Assembly: GCA_013399305.1 (NCBI GenBank)
Contig: VXAI01000020.1
Coordinates: 5,004,684-5,068,683 of the forward strand
Direction of reading: 5' to 3'
DNA length: 64,000 bases
From: Rostratula benghalensis
Taxonomy: Eukaryota > Chordata > Aves > Charadriiformes > Rostratulidae
This document shows positions 14,503-27,257 of this stretch, in pieces (position 1 is the first letter of the stretch; each line of letters opens with the position of its first letter). A program made the translations under genes and the position numbers. The notes under the pieces were generated by a model. That model saw only the letters and a list, made by a program, of their open reading frames with translations, was not told where the DNA came from and ran no database searches.

Positions 14503-17125
14503 CTGTTTATTAAAATATATAGAGAATTAGTTTTCAGTATTTTAAAAGCAGAGGCAGAACACGAACAATCCAAATCTGCAAGAACATTTTTACTCTTAAG
14601 TAAACACCATAAATGGACCAAAAGTTAGCAAATACGTCATAAGTTGATTAATAATGTCTTTAAAATGAAGAAAAAGGAGACCATTAAGCCAGTATATTGT
14701 CACAAGTCTTTAAACAGGAAAAGCTGAATAGCCAAAAGAATTGGCAAACATAAATACAGCAGTGAAATCAGAAAAATATATTAGGAAATGTAAAAATGAC
14801 ATTTAAGCAGACAATGAATTTACAGTATTATTTAAGCAAATAAAGCATTACATAAAAGAGGACTTACAATTTTAAATATTAATGCCAAGAATGAAAATCT
14901 TTTCTTGGTGGGAAACATAATCACAATAGGTATGTTCCCAGATTTTTTTGAAAAAGAAGTGAAAAGAGAGAAGGAAAACACTGCAGAGCAGAAAGGAATA
15001 GCATTTTTGCAAAACAAATGAAGACTCTTTGATGTTAGGAAATACAGGTTCCAGCATACATCCACTCCAAACTTCTCCCCTCAGCCAAAGAAAGAAAAAG
15101 AAAGGCAGAGAAATACTATATACCAGCAGCTGTGCTCTTCAGAATGGGCAGGACTTACACACACTTACAATTACTAATATCCAAAATCCACCATCATTTA
15201 AACTTATTTATCTTTGTAGCAAAATGTGAATATACAATATCTGACACTGATAGATATATATACACGTGCACACAGATGTCTATATATATATATTTAAAGT
15301 AGAATGCAGCTGGCAACATTTTAAATTCTTTTCAGCTGTAGAAGCAGAGTGAAGTAAGCCAAGAAGATTGTGGGAAAGAGGGCAAGAAAAGACCATACAT
15401 ATGGTTACTCTTTTCAAAGTATTAAGCTAGGTGGTAAATAACCCTTTTTTCTAGTTTTAAATCAAAGTCTATAAACAAAGTTATCCCTACCAGGAGTGTT
15501 TCAAGTATAAAATGCTGTGTAATTTCTGAATTCCTGTACAATGGCACATAATTAGGTAAAGTTATGGATAATATTCCAGGTGACAACATGGTTTGTAGGT
15601 GGAATGGACAAGCTTCCCGGAAAACAATTTACATTTGTGGATCTCTGTTGTGTTATACCCAGGTGGTATTAGATCCCCTGATCTCAGAACAGGGCCTCAT
15701 CTAAACTGCTATGCACTTCAACAGTTACCAGCTAATGATAGCTTTTGCACTTTCCTTTGACATCATCAATAAGTTTTATCCTATTAGTAAGAAAAAACCT
15801 TTTGACAGCAAGGATATAAAGGTTGTCCAACCCAGAGAAATGAGGCTTAGAAAGAAAAATAGGAAAAATAGGTTTAGTTGAAACAGAACTTTAAAACTAC
15901 CTTACAAGAAGTAAAAGATGCATCTCAAGAACCTCTTTTTTCCTGAAAAAAACCCCACAAACTACAACGAAGCAATTTTGAGCACTGTGTTTACTGCCCA
16001 TTCGGAAAGCGTTCTTGTGTTGCTTTCTGTAAAAGGGTAGAAGTGGGCTACAGGTGCCATCTTTACTAAGAATCAAGAGAAAGAAGGAAGATTTTTAGTT
16101 TCAATGAATAATAAAAAAGGATCAGTACTGAACACCAAAGAGGGAGGGAGATGTTTGGAAGCACCAAATCAAACCTGTCAGGCTGTGGCAGTCAGACCCA
16201 GAAAAGTTCCCTTCAGCCTTCCCTGAAGCAAAGCCTGAGAATCAGAAGAAAGTTGTGCATCAACCACAAGTGCATGTGATGGAGACTGTGCACCACCTGA
16301 CTTAGAAGAGGAACATTCAACATTTTCTGCTACTATCTGGGGGAAACAGGACCTGTGAGATCTCCCTTAGGGCTTGTATTTCTAAAAATGGGAGACATAG
16401 ATATCAGAATCTGCTGTTGTGCTCCTGCACCATTCAAAGTCGCAGAAAAGAAGAGAAGCTTTGTAACAATAGTGAAATAGAGATTGCTCAGAAGCAAATA
16501 AAAATAGTACAAACTTTTTTTTTTAAAAAAAAGGGGGAACAAAAATCTGGTCATCACAGTAAATACAACATTCAATTCTAAAGAAAAATAGCCTGACAGC
16601 TCTCAGAATAAACCTACCCTATCCAAGATCACTGCAAAAGGACCAAAGGGGGTTTGTAACTCAAGGACTTGCAGTAAGACTGCAATGCCGCTCTCCAGTT
16701 TTGGCTATGGCCTTTTGTTCCCTTATGTGTCAATATAACAAGAGTCTGATTGCAATTTCTACAGAAACTGAAGAAAAATACACAAATTCAAATTATAATG
16801 TGACTGCATTTAGAGATTATTACTATGGATTTTTTATCTTTTAAAGAAAACTGGTAATTATTGTGCATAACGGGGATACAAATAAAGTGTTTCATGTTTT
16901 CATGAGTATTTAAATTTTCCTAGTTGTTAAACCACAGGCATCATTATTCAGCAAAACTTTCTTATTATTACTTATCTTATTACATAGCAAAAGCTTTGTA
17001 TGTGAATCACAATGTAATATGTCAAGGTTCTATGTCACAAGATACTCAGTTAATTCATAGTAGGAAGAAAAAGAAGATAGAAGAATAATTCAGATGTGAA
17101 ATAAAATGGTTACTGTCATGTTTAC
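14503..17125 (-). other. CCDC178 intron 13
   Basis: AT-rich intron of 2.6 kb with a short TA run near 15280-15291. No gene or transposon was recognised. Confidence 0.7.
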
Positions 17126-17188
17126 CTGAGTCACTTTGCAAATTTTTTTCTGATCTTGAATTTCTTTTTTAAGATTCCACTCTGAATT
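17126..17188 (-). CDS. CCDC178: CCDC178 exon 13 (residues 484-504)
   Basis: A 63-base, phase 0/0 exon with a very strong acceptor (tttttttccccctaag) and a CTCAG|gtaaac donor. It encodes NSEWNLKKEIQDQKKICKVT plus Q. Because it is a multiple of three and its neighbours are also in phase 0, skipping it would remove 21 residues without a frameshift. Confidence 0.87.
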
Positions 17189-20100
17189 CTTAGGGGGAAA
17201 AAAAACCATATAAAACAAGTTAATGGACAACAGCAATGAAAATTTAACACTAACATCATGGTAAAGATGAGCGTAGCTTTCCATTTTTTTCTTAAGTACC
17301 ATAAAACTATATTAAAAAAGGAAATTTCAACAGTGTGAGGCACAAGAAGTAAATAAATAAAGACCATATTATAGGAAAAGTAACAATTGTTTCTAGATTT
17401 AATGTAATTTGGTTTGGTTTTGGTAGCCTAAATTAATTAAATACACAAAGACATTGAGCTGGCTTACCTAAATTAATATTGAGCATCAAATGTTCAAAAT
17501 TTTAAAATCTCAGTGACTTCTATATTTTATATGATGAGATTTTGTTTGTAATTTCTAGTCAAAAACCAAACATGTTTTAGCCATTTCTTGTATGACCGTT
17601 TGACTCATATCACTTCCAGGATAACAGCTATACAGCACATTACTATAGTTTGCAACTTGAATACCTCTAATTTAATGTATGTCAAATTAGCAGACCATCA
17701 TAACTACACCTGATGAAAATCTGTGTCAAACCATAAATAGAGCTTTCTATTTCCTTTTTAAATTAATTCAGGGAGTTGGAAAACCGATTATTTAAGCAAA
17801 ACTAGGTGCCACATGTCCAACTGCAAAGTAAGAAATGGACTCAATAATTTCTATTAATGAAATGTACTTATTCAAGATGTTTTATTCATATCCTTATCTG
17901 CACGCACCATGGAAATGCATATGTCATCAGGACTTGGACAGGGAGGCACCTGCATAAGGAGGTCATAAACATCTCCCAGGTGACATACACATAAGAAACT
18001 ACAAAAACAGGTGCCAAACATCCCCATATATCTCAAATCCGAAATCCCAGAGATTATTAGGAATTTAAAGGAAATACAAGCAACAGAGACCAGGGTGCGT
18101 GTGGGAAACACATTCCTCTAATCAATGAATAAAGGCCCTCTTTTCCAGATGAAAGTTTATACATTTGCTCCCAGGATAACTGCAAACAACAGCTCCTGCC
18201 CATGGCTCTGCCCTCCCCTTCACACTTCCTTGTGCACATATGCATATAGTGCATCCAAATCCAAATCCTGAGTTTATTAGATGAACATCTGGACTATGCT
18301 TCAAACTGCAGTAACATTTTGAATGACTAATGATAACACTCGGTGATTGCATGAATATATTTTTCACTCTATTCAGTAGCCCAAGGATACAGTTTAACTG
18401 GTGGTTACAGACATACACTTTTTTCAGACACACCAGTGGGTAATTGCTCTCACAGACTCAGACAGTCAGCTATACATTGCACTTTCATTTATGTGATCAT
18501 TCAAAATTCACTCCATCCAACTATTGCTTAGGTAGAGAGCTTAGATTCTGGGCCTCCATTCACACTTTTACCTTCCCTGTGTATGTCTTCATGTGTAGAT
18601 GTATTCTTTAGTTGATTAGAAACACAACACTTTTGGTAACCTATGGTTTCTAAGTCTAAATATAGCAGTGTTAAAGCTGTTGACAGAATTGTCGTTCAAC
18701 AAGTGGTAGGAATAGAGGTATTAATTAACAAGGGCACTGAAACAATTTGAGAGGTGCTGGAAAGCAATCTTATTGCTGAAGGCTGGACCACTAGTAATGA
18801 CTTCATGCAGAAGTTAGGTTGTGCCAACAAGTAAACCAGAATACCTACAGAGTGAAATTTCATCTCCAGTCATAAATGTATAACTTGGAGATACATTTCT
18901 GACTGACTACTCGCCCAGGATTTTAACATTATGATTGAGAGCTTAAAGAAAACAAAACAAAAAAATCATTTAAAAGTTAATTTTAATAAAAATGAGGTTT
19001 TTATAAAGGTTATGAGGAACAACTAAAAACTAAAATGTAACATAATTGCAAGCCAGACAGAGATTACTTGCAGATACCATATTGGAGGTTCAAACTACAT
19101 GCAAGCCAAGTTTTGACAGACACATTAGAAATATCAAAAAGAAAATCAACACCACTAAACAGAAGAGGAGCTATTAGCAGCAAAACAAAAAGTTGAAATT
19201 ATGTTTAAAAAAAGAAAAACCAACAAGGTCATGAACTTTGACTATTTAAATCTATAAATACCATCAGGCAAGCTAAATAAGAGTTTTTGGAAAAACAGAT
19301 AAGAGACATAAACAAAGACCTTTTCCAAACACATCTGACAGGAAGCCTACCAGAGATAATGTAAGGCCAACAGATGATCAGAAGCACTTTAAGACAAGCT
19401 TACCTTGAAGCATGCAGAAAAGAGAATATAACTGTGGCAAAAATTCAAAGCAGATTCAGAATATGAATTACTATGAAAAAAAGAATTAGCTGACACATGG
19501 AAAATTTGATGCATAGAAGGCGAAGCAGTGTGACTGGGAAGCAGTCCCTCAAAATTCATAATTTTTCTGGAGGATTTAATAAGTACGTGGAGAAGAGATA
19601 TCATAGAATCATAGAATCATTCAGGTTGGAAAAGACCCTTGGGATAATCAAGTCCAACCATCAACCCTACTCCTACAAATTCCTCCCCTACACCAAATCT
19701 CCCAACACCACATCTAAGTGACTTTTAAACACATTCAGGGATGGGGACTCAACCACCTCCCTGGGCAACCTATTCCAGTGTCTGACCACTCTTTCGAGGA
19801 AAAATTCTTTGCTAGTGTTCAGCCTAAACCTACCCTGTTGCAGCTTGAAGCCATTCCCTCTTGTTCTGTCGCTAATGACCTGTGAGAAGAGACCAGCACC
19901 AACCTCTCTACAATCTCCTTTCAAGTAGCTGCAGAGAGCAATGAGCTTTCCCCTCAGACTCCTCTTCCTCAAACTAAACCGTCCCAACTCCCTCAATCGC
20001 TCCTCATAAGATTTGATCTCCAGGCCCCTCACCACCATCTTTGTTGCCCTCCTCTGCACTCACTCCAACACCTCAACAGCTCTTGTGTTGAGGTGCCCAG

Positions 20101-22589
20101 AACTGAACGCAATACTCAAGGTGTGGCCTCACCAGTGCTGAGTACGGGGGGACAATCACCTCCCTACTTCTGCTGGTAAATATGTCTGGATGGTACAGCC
20201 TAATTGGACTCCCAAATGGTATTTCATAACCTGTTATATCAATGACTCATTAATTAATGTTGCATGCATTAAGGATAAAAGTCCTCGCATTAATATATAA
20301 TGTATTTAAGGACAGAAGACCTACAATAGAAATAAAATACCAGTTTTCGCAGCAGCAATTACAGAGGGGTCTTGTAAGTATTCATGCCGTATCCCATGGT
20401 TTCCAATTTATGCAGACACAATATGGAAAATGGGGGATTTTGGAGGATGACTTAGTAAAAGCAGCTGGATTTTTTATTTGCAGAGGACAAAATTCAATGA
20501 GGATTAATGTACATTTGTACTTTAGGACAAAGTCTTCACTTTATACAATGCTGGACTCTGAGCTGGCTAGAAACCAAACAAGAAAATGATTGTGAAGAAT
20601 GTAATGTTCCACTGCATTCAAAACAATAAATTTCATGTTAAGAAATATTCCAAAAGGAATAGAGATTAAAACAGAAGTCATCTTTATTCCAGTATATATG
20701 CCTATGATGTATCTATGTATTGAATACTCTATTCTCTTTTCCCCCAGCAATAGAAGTGGAAAACAGACCTGGATGACAGACAGTTTCCACTCATTAAACA
20801 AGTTAATGGATTAGGAGACTTCAGCTTGAAAAAGAGGAAGAATATGAAAGAAGCCTATAAAGTTATGTATGACATGTAGGAAGCAAATATGGAACGACTG
20901 ACCTATATATCTTTGAAAATAAGGACTAGGGCATTATATGAAGACAGTATATGATAGGCAGAAAAAGAAGAAACAAAGTAATTTTTGGCACAAAACATGA
21001 GAAAGTTGAAGTCCTTATTACAGCATACTGCCGATGTCAAAAAACTAAAATGTGACTGTAAAATTCATGGAAGAAAAATCCATCAATTCTAAATTAATTT
21101 TTAATAGTTAACAGGAAGATATAAATTAAAACACCAAAAAAGAATGGATGTGGGAGAGCAAATAAGCAGGGGCTTTGCCTGAATTCCTTCTAAATTCTTA
21201 ATTTCTTAGACTAGTATTTAGCATTCCCTACATATTTAAACCGAAGAATCATATCATTGAAATGCTGAACACCTATTTGTGTAAATATTTCAGCACATAA
21301 CACTGAGAATGTGGAGAAAATGGTGCTTGGCAAATTTATACACAAACAAGAAAGAAAAGTCATACAAATTTAAGATTAATACATATGGCTATAGATCAAC
21401 ATAATTTAACACAAAAAAAAAAAAAAAGACAATTTCAAGAGCAACACTACATGGTGCAAATTCAGACATTGACAGGAATAAAAATTTGGTCCAAGAGAAG
21501 AAAACCTGGCACTACAAAAAACCTTAATTTTATGGCTTAAAAGCCATAAAATTGACTCACTCCTATCATTGTGAAAATGGCTCTAAAGTTCTCTAGCTCA
21601 TGTTTTACTATTTTTCACCTTCTCTACACAAGCTCTTTTAAATCACATCCAACAATTCATGTTTTCTTGTCAGAGGCAGAGCCTGGTACTTGGACATACC
21701 TTTACCTTTGACAAGCAGATAAGTGAAAAGGAAGGCAAGGAAGCAAGTGGACTGACTAATATATCAATGTATATTATAACCAGGAAAATACTGTTAATAT
21801 TCTCAATTTCACTGACTGCATGTTAGAAAAACAAAATATTATTACAGAAAATGAAATTGTGAAAGCCTTTCCTTCCAAGGAATCCATACTTTACATCAAC
21901 AGGAGATCTCTAGTGAAGAATATGCAAAACACTGTTTTTATCTCCCTGGTATTTCATCTCCTTTTAAAATTGCCCATATTACTTTGTTTCCATACTCCTG
22001 AATGCTGAATCCTCCACCCTGCAATAACCCTGCTCCTAAAAGCGGTATCCAGATGTACAATATTATTCATTAAGAATTTTATAAAGTGGAAAAACAAAAG
22101 CCTTGCAAGTCTTGTAAGCCTTCATAGCCATGGCAAGGCTGCTACATAAGGATAAATTAAAATCTTAATTCTAGATAACTAATGCCATCCAAATGATAAT
22201 TAAATAATTATTCTAATGTAGTGTTTCATTTGTAATGGTTACATTTAGCATCAAATAAAACTATACAGATTTATGAATACTTTTAATCATTTAGTTACAT
22301 AAAGAATGAGTTTCTTCTTTGTTAGTAGTCATTTAAAATCACCTAGGAATAACAAAATCTTTGTATTGCTGAGAATGTTTAATGTGTTAGCTTAACATGT
22401 TAGCCTGACATTACCTGTGACAATTTAGTAACCGATTTATTTTCTTTTCAAGTATTTTTCAAGTGTTTTGAAATACACAGTTAAAATAAGTTTTAAATTA
22501 TTTTTTTTAATATTAGATTGCTTGCTCAGTAATTCTCTGATTAAAAGATCATTATTTTTGCTTCTTCCAATCTAAAAAACAAATTATAC
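17189..22589 (-). other. CCDC178 intron 12
   Basis: A 5.4 kb intron that contains one long CR1 fragment (19601-20180) and an A run at 21412-21427. The rest shows nothing recognisable. Confidence 0.7.
19601..20180 (-). mobile_element. CR1 retrotransposon fragment, 5' truncated, same strand as CCDC178
   Basis: The 3' end is at the low-coordinate side and shows catagaatcatagaatcatt, the complement of the CR1 terminal ATTCTATG repeats. An uninterrupted frame on the minus strand, about 124 codons (20059-19688), encodes the C-terminal end of the CR1 ORF2 protein. Recognisable are [26 protein letters not shown], a serine/arginine-rich middle and [20 protein letters not shown]. It lacks the reverse transcriptase core and endonuclease, so it cannot move by itself. 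The open frame suggests a fairly recent insertion. Confidence 0.93.
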
Positions 22590-22773
22590 CTTGTAAGTGA
22601 TTTCTTCTGCAGTTTTGGTTTTTTTCAATTCTTCATACTTCCTTTTTATTTTGTTGTAGGACAATTCAGCAGTTGAGATCTCTTCCTTTACCCTTTCTAT
22701 TTGATCTTCAAGCTTACAGATGTTTTCGCAGATAGTTTTGATTTCTGACTCATGCTCCTTCTTTTTTCTTGAA
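22590..22773 (-). CDS. CCDC178: CCDC178 exon 12 (residues 422-483)
   Basis: The acceptor is cttatttcaacag and the donor TACAAG|gtataa. It encodes a long lysine-rich helix (for example SYNKIKRKYEELKKTKTAEE). The first T completes S422. It ends in phase 0. Confidence 0.9.
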
Positions 22774-23042
22774 CTGTTGAAATAAGACAGCCAATCTTAT
22801 ATTTCAGTTTGTAAAAAGCATTAATTTGAATAAAAGTAAACCCCAGTATGGAATAAGTAAAACTAAAACATTTTAAAATTAAAAGCAGTATTTTATCATC
22901 CTGCTATTTGATGCTGAATATACCAGGCTCCTCCTCAAAACTTTAAAGCCTCATTTTTCATTAGTACAAATTCCACTAGTTTATTGATGTCAATTATATG
23001 TATCCATTTTTTGTTTTTCTATGTATCTTTACTGCTAACCTG

Positions 23043-23188
23043 TATCATAGAATCACAGAATGTTTGAGATTGGATGGAACTTCTGGAGAACATCTGGTCC
23101 AACTACCCTGCTCAAGTGAGACCACCTAAAGATAGTTTCCCAGGAGCATGTCCAGATGGCTTTTGAATATCTCCATGCTCCAGTACAA
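23043..23188 (-). mobile_element. CR1 3' end fragment, minus orientation (left arm of inverted pair)
   Basis: It starts with tcatagaatcacagaatg, the complement of a CR1 3' terminus. It continues with the complement of a typical CR1 3' UTR/ORF end (catctggtccaactaccctgctc..., gtccagatggcttttgaata). Confidence 0.85.
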
Positions 23189-23275
23189 CCTGCTCTGGGT
23201 GGACCTGCTCTGGCAGGGGAAGTTGCACTAGATGATTTCCAGAGGTCCCTTCCAACCCCATATCATTCTTTGATA
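23189..23275 (+). mobile_element. CR1 3' end fragment, plus orientation (right arm of inverted pair)
   Basis: Contains cctgctctggcaggggaagt followed by ctagatgatttccagaggtc and ccttccaacccc, the classic CR1 3' end, with a decayed terminal repeat (atcattctttgat). It abuts the minus-oriented fragment, so the two arms are head to head. Confidence 0.85.
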
Positions 23276-23801
23276 ACCTGTCAAATACATAAAACCAGCA
23301 TATACCTAGTGCCCAAAGGAAGAAGGAATAAAAAATTGACATTATTTGCTGTTATATTATAAATGCACTGAGATTATGAACTAGTTTGAAGTATAGCTAT
23401 TAGGAATCAATAAAGTGAGGAATTACAAAAGATGCATGCATCATGTCTTACAAGAATTCACAGAAAATAGAGAAAGGCAGGATTTCAGATTCTATGTTCA
23501 TAATCATCATATATGAAAAAAAATACAAATAAAATTTGTAGCACTTTTTACCAAAATGTTTTAGGGACTGATGTTTCTGTTAAGGCAGAGAATTTTAGAA
23601 TCTTCCTCATTTTGTTTTATTTAAAGTATATACTTTGCCTATTGCAGGATTATAGGTTTTTTAATTCAAGTAAGTTAGGTTATAAATTTCAACTTGAAAT
23701 TATTTGAAATGCTTGAAATGTTAAATTACTGACAGAGTTAAAATAAAAGCAATGTTCAAAAAAATAATGCTTGCTTCCCATATTTATATTGCATACATTA
23801 C

Positions 23802-23938
23802 CTATTTCCACTTTTTTGCAAAATCTCTTCATTTTCTCTCTCAAGTTCTTCATTTTCACTTTTCAAAATGTCCAATGCTTCATTAATATTAAGAATCATT
23901 TGCTTTCTATTCTGTAGATCACTTTTCCTGGTGGATTT
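23802..23938 (-). CDS. CCDC178: CCDC178 exon 11 (residues 377-422)
   Basis: The acceptor is atgttcactag (rather weak tract) and the donor AATAG|gtaatg. It encodes 45 codons of coiled coil (for example ALDILKSENEELERENEEIL). The intron that separates it from exon 10 is only 142 bases, the shortest in the gene. Phase is 0 in, 2 out. Confidence 0.88.
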
Positions 23939-24080
23939 CTAGTGAACATTAAAACATTAAAACTTTAGCGTAAGTTGACATTATTTCAGGCCAACACAGA
24001 AGATGTAAGTATGCAAGCATTTTTACTCCATTTATTAAAAAAAAACCAACAAAACAAATCAACAAAAAACCCCAACTTAC

Positions 24081-24176
24081 TAATTCTTCCATGGCTTTAA
24101 ATAGTTCAGAAGAAGCATCTGATATTTTTACATTCTCATCTTCTTGGGCTGCTATTTTATTATTCAAATCTTTTAT
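24081..24176 (-). CDS. CCDC178: CCDC178 exon 10 (residues 345-376)
   Basis: The acceptor is aatattttctag and the donor AATTA|gtaagt. It is a 96-base, phase 0/0 exon, so skipping it would keep frame. It encodes IKDLNNKIAAQEDENVKISD and then a segment ending MEEL, which aligns with human ...MLEDL. Confidence 0.9.
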
Positions 24177-27103
24177 CTAGAAAATATTTTATAAATAAAG
24201 TAAAACGTATCTCCTATATGTCTTAATAATAATTAATATATTTAAAAAATAACTTTCAAAGGAAGGCTACTATACAGTAACTAGACATATTTCATGCTAT
24301 ATTATTCATACGCATATTGACTATGTGATGTATCCTAACAGAATCTTTAGACTTGATGGTTGGATTTGCTGATCCCAAGGGTCTCTTCCAACCTGAATGA
24401 CACTATGATTCTGTTCTATGACTTCACAGTATCAGGAAGCACACACTCACAGCCTCCTAATTTATACATGATATATGTGGTATAACTGAGCAGAATACCT
24501 TACGCTACGCTCAGCCTCAAGATTTTCCTTAATACCTCAATATACTTATTGACTTAATGCAGATTAATACAGAGATTCAATGATGGATCAATTACTGGAG
24601 CTTAAGGAAAAATGAGGATGTGAGGGATGCAAGCATCTCTCTCTAGGCGAAGGGAAACCTCTGAAGTGGCTTTAGATAAATAAAGGTGCATCTGTTCACA
24701 CTGACATAATCAACTTTTCCTGCACTTTTCCTTCCTCTACAGAGGCTGAAACAACATAGCTATCCTGGCAGAATTTACTTATACAGTCTGCATAGAGAGA
24801 TGGGTCTAGCTGGAATAGGACCAGACAGCAAATATACCAAAGAAGGACCAGCATTGATAATGATTTTAGCATAAAGTTAGAAAATACATGTGGGAAGATC
24901 AGGATAGAATTAGGACATAGGTCCTCTAAATGGCATGTAATGTCCAACTGCTACCTCAGGATTCTGACGGAAAGCAGATTTACATAAAATACTGTGTGAC
25001 TATGTCCCAGCAGCTAAGGAGAGAACAAATACAGACTTTGTTCTGTTATTTCATCTAGAATGTCACAGCTCTGTTGTATTTCTTTAGGATTCTGCTGTTT
25101 CTTCTTGTATGATTGCTCCTTCTTAACTAGTTGGGAACCGAAGGTGCTAATCTGAATGGGTAGGGAATATAAAACATGATCTGTGAGGAAAAACTGCAAA
25201 GCACCTTTGCTAATCTAGAAAAAAGGAGATAAAAAAGCAAATTGCTAAGTCGCTTGATATGTAAAGTATTTTAAGAAATACAGTTTAGGGAAGTTTGGGA
25301 AAGACAAACAGAAACTGGTTACATCTATGGGGAAAAAAATTCAATAGATTAAATATGAGCAAAAAGTCCCAGTTTTTAAATTGCTAGTACATAGGAAGAA
25401 CATGATTTAGAAATGGTTTTCCCTCTTTCAATGTTTTTAGAGCAAACATTTTGACAGGAATGATCTGAAATACTGCCACGCTATGCAGGTAATTAATGAA
25501 GACAAAAGAATAAAGGAATAGTTAAGTATGAGATTAATTTCATAAGAGTTTCTTCTAATATTTGAAAAGCAAAGCCCATGTACATACAGAAAATTGATTT
25601 AATGCATACTGATATCTTTTGTAATGCAAATCTAGGTGATATGGAAAAAAGAAAACTCAGAGTTATCCAAAAAGCTGTAACACCCCTAATAGGTAATATT
25701 CCAGGTTTAAAAACTAGCATGAATTAGAACAAGGGAAAAAAGCCAGGGAAAAAAATGCAGAAAAAATATTAGTTCATATCATTATTTCTGTCTTCAAACT
25801 TGTTGATGCACATGACAATTGCCATGTTATTATTTGGATCTGATTGAAACTCTACTGAAGTCACTGAAAATAATCCCAACATTTTCCTGATTCCCAAAAT
25901 AATTTCATTAGCCCAGTAACATTTCTATGATGACCAGAAGAATCCCTTTGAGCTTTTTGAAAATCCACTATTATTTCTAAAGATTTATTCAGTTAGCTGA
26001 TTTATCCATCTTTTTGAAGGAAATTGGCTCTGGCTCACCTTTAGCATAAACTAATCAAACCAAAGGTAGTCACCAAATGGAGCAGTTCCATGATCCACCT
26101 TATCCCTGTTGTGCATTTTGTCCCCTTTCCCTTGTGTTGGTCTTAATACCCAAGTAGTAACTACTCTGGATTTGAAAGTAGTGGTTTTCCAGGTATCAGT
26201 TGGTAGCATTGCTGGTGCCAATAACAGGAAGAAAACTGTAATACACAGTGTAAGAACATGCTCATTGTCTAACATGACTGTATCTTCAGTTTTTTGCGGG
26301 AGGTGCTTAGGGTTTTTTTGTTAAGTTCTGGGCATGCTTGGTAGATTCAACTTCTCAGAAATACTCCATCTGGATTCTGGATAATCTTGGATCCTTAGCA
26401 GAATCTAGCAATCTAGCTGCACTAATTGCAACAATACTGGGTGTGTACAAGAGAATTAATTTCATATTCAATTCATATATATACATATATACACATACTT
26501 ATACATACAAAAACCCCTCCTCTTTTAGACATTTTCTACTGTTTCCACACAGGAAGCTGTCAATTAATTGAAAACTCCTAGTCGGGCAGTGTGAGGAACT
26601 CCAGTTCAGATTTTAAACTCCCAAGTACAATAACATTTCAAAATAAATGCTAGACAAATATAGCAGAAACAGGGAAATTTTAAGTAAAATAGGGTAACAG
26701 TATGCATGTTGTAAGAGTGCACCACATGCCATCTCAGGTTTAAAAGTCTACTAATTCAGAAGAACACTTAAGTTGTCCCACTACATGCCTACTTTTTTCT
26801 ATGTGATTTAAGAAGATAAGGAATATTAAGCACATCTGCACCCAACAACAAAAAAATTTTCAGGTCACTTAAGGGAATGTAAGATCATTCTGATATTTTA
26901 AATAAATAAAGCTGAAAAATAATACTACAACAGAAAAATTAACATAAGAGTTCTATAGAATCTACCACTATTTTAAAATCAATATTTGTATTTTCACTTT
27001 TACAGAGGACTTTAAATTTTAAACATACAAAATATTCAAAGTCATGTACTTTTCAATAAAAGATACTCATTTGCTTGCTTGTTTATAAATATTCAAGACT
27101 CAC
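24177..27103 (-). other. CCDC178 intron 9
   Basis: A 2.9 kb intron. It contains a CR1 3' end (24345-24421), an exon-like segment at about 25038-25165 (see findings) and an AT/CA-rich microsatellite near 26475-26510. Confidence 0.7.
24345..24421 (+). mobile_element. CR1 3' end fragment
   Basis: Only the last ~75 bases remain: gacttgatggttggatt..., ggtctcttccaacctgaatg, then a decayed terminal repeat (actatgattctgttctatga). It is opposite in strand to CCDC178. Confidence 0.85.
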
Positions 27104-27257
27104 TTTGCTGTTCCAACATTTTGCATCTTCCTGGATTTCTGCTTTTTGCTTCACTAACTCCTCAAGGTGTTTTTCATCCTTTATAATCTTCTCCTCTGTT
27201 TCTTTTAACTTCATACAGTATTCGGTCCAAATAAATTCAGAATGCTTTAACTCATTC
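27104..27257 (-). CDS. CCDC178: CCDC178 exon 9 (residues 293-344)
   Basis: The acceptor is gtatttctattag and the donor GCAAA|gtgagt. It encodes a coiled coil with KDEKHLEELVKQKAEIQ, corresponding to the human QDEKTIEAYKREIYQL. Two cysteines and two tryptophans break the charged pattern. It ends in phase 0. Confidence 0.92.

Larger units (their letters stand above)
22774..23801 (-). other. CCDC178 intron 11
   Basis: A 1.0 kb intron holding the inverted CR1 pair at 23043-23275. Confidence 0.75.
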
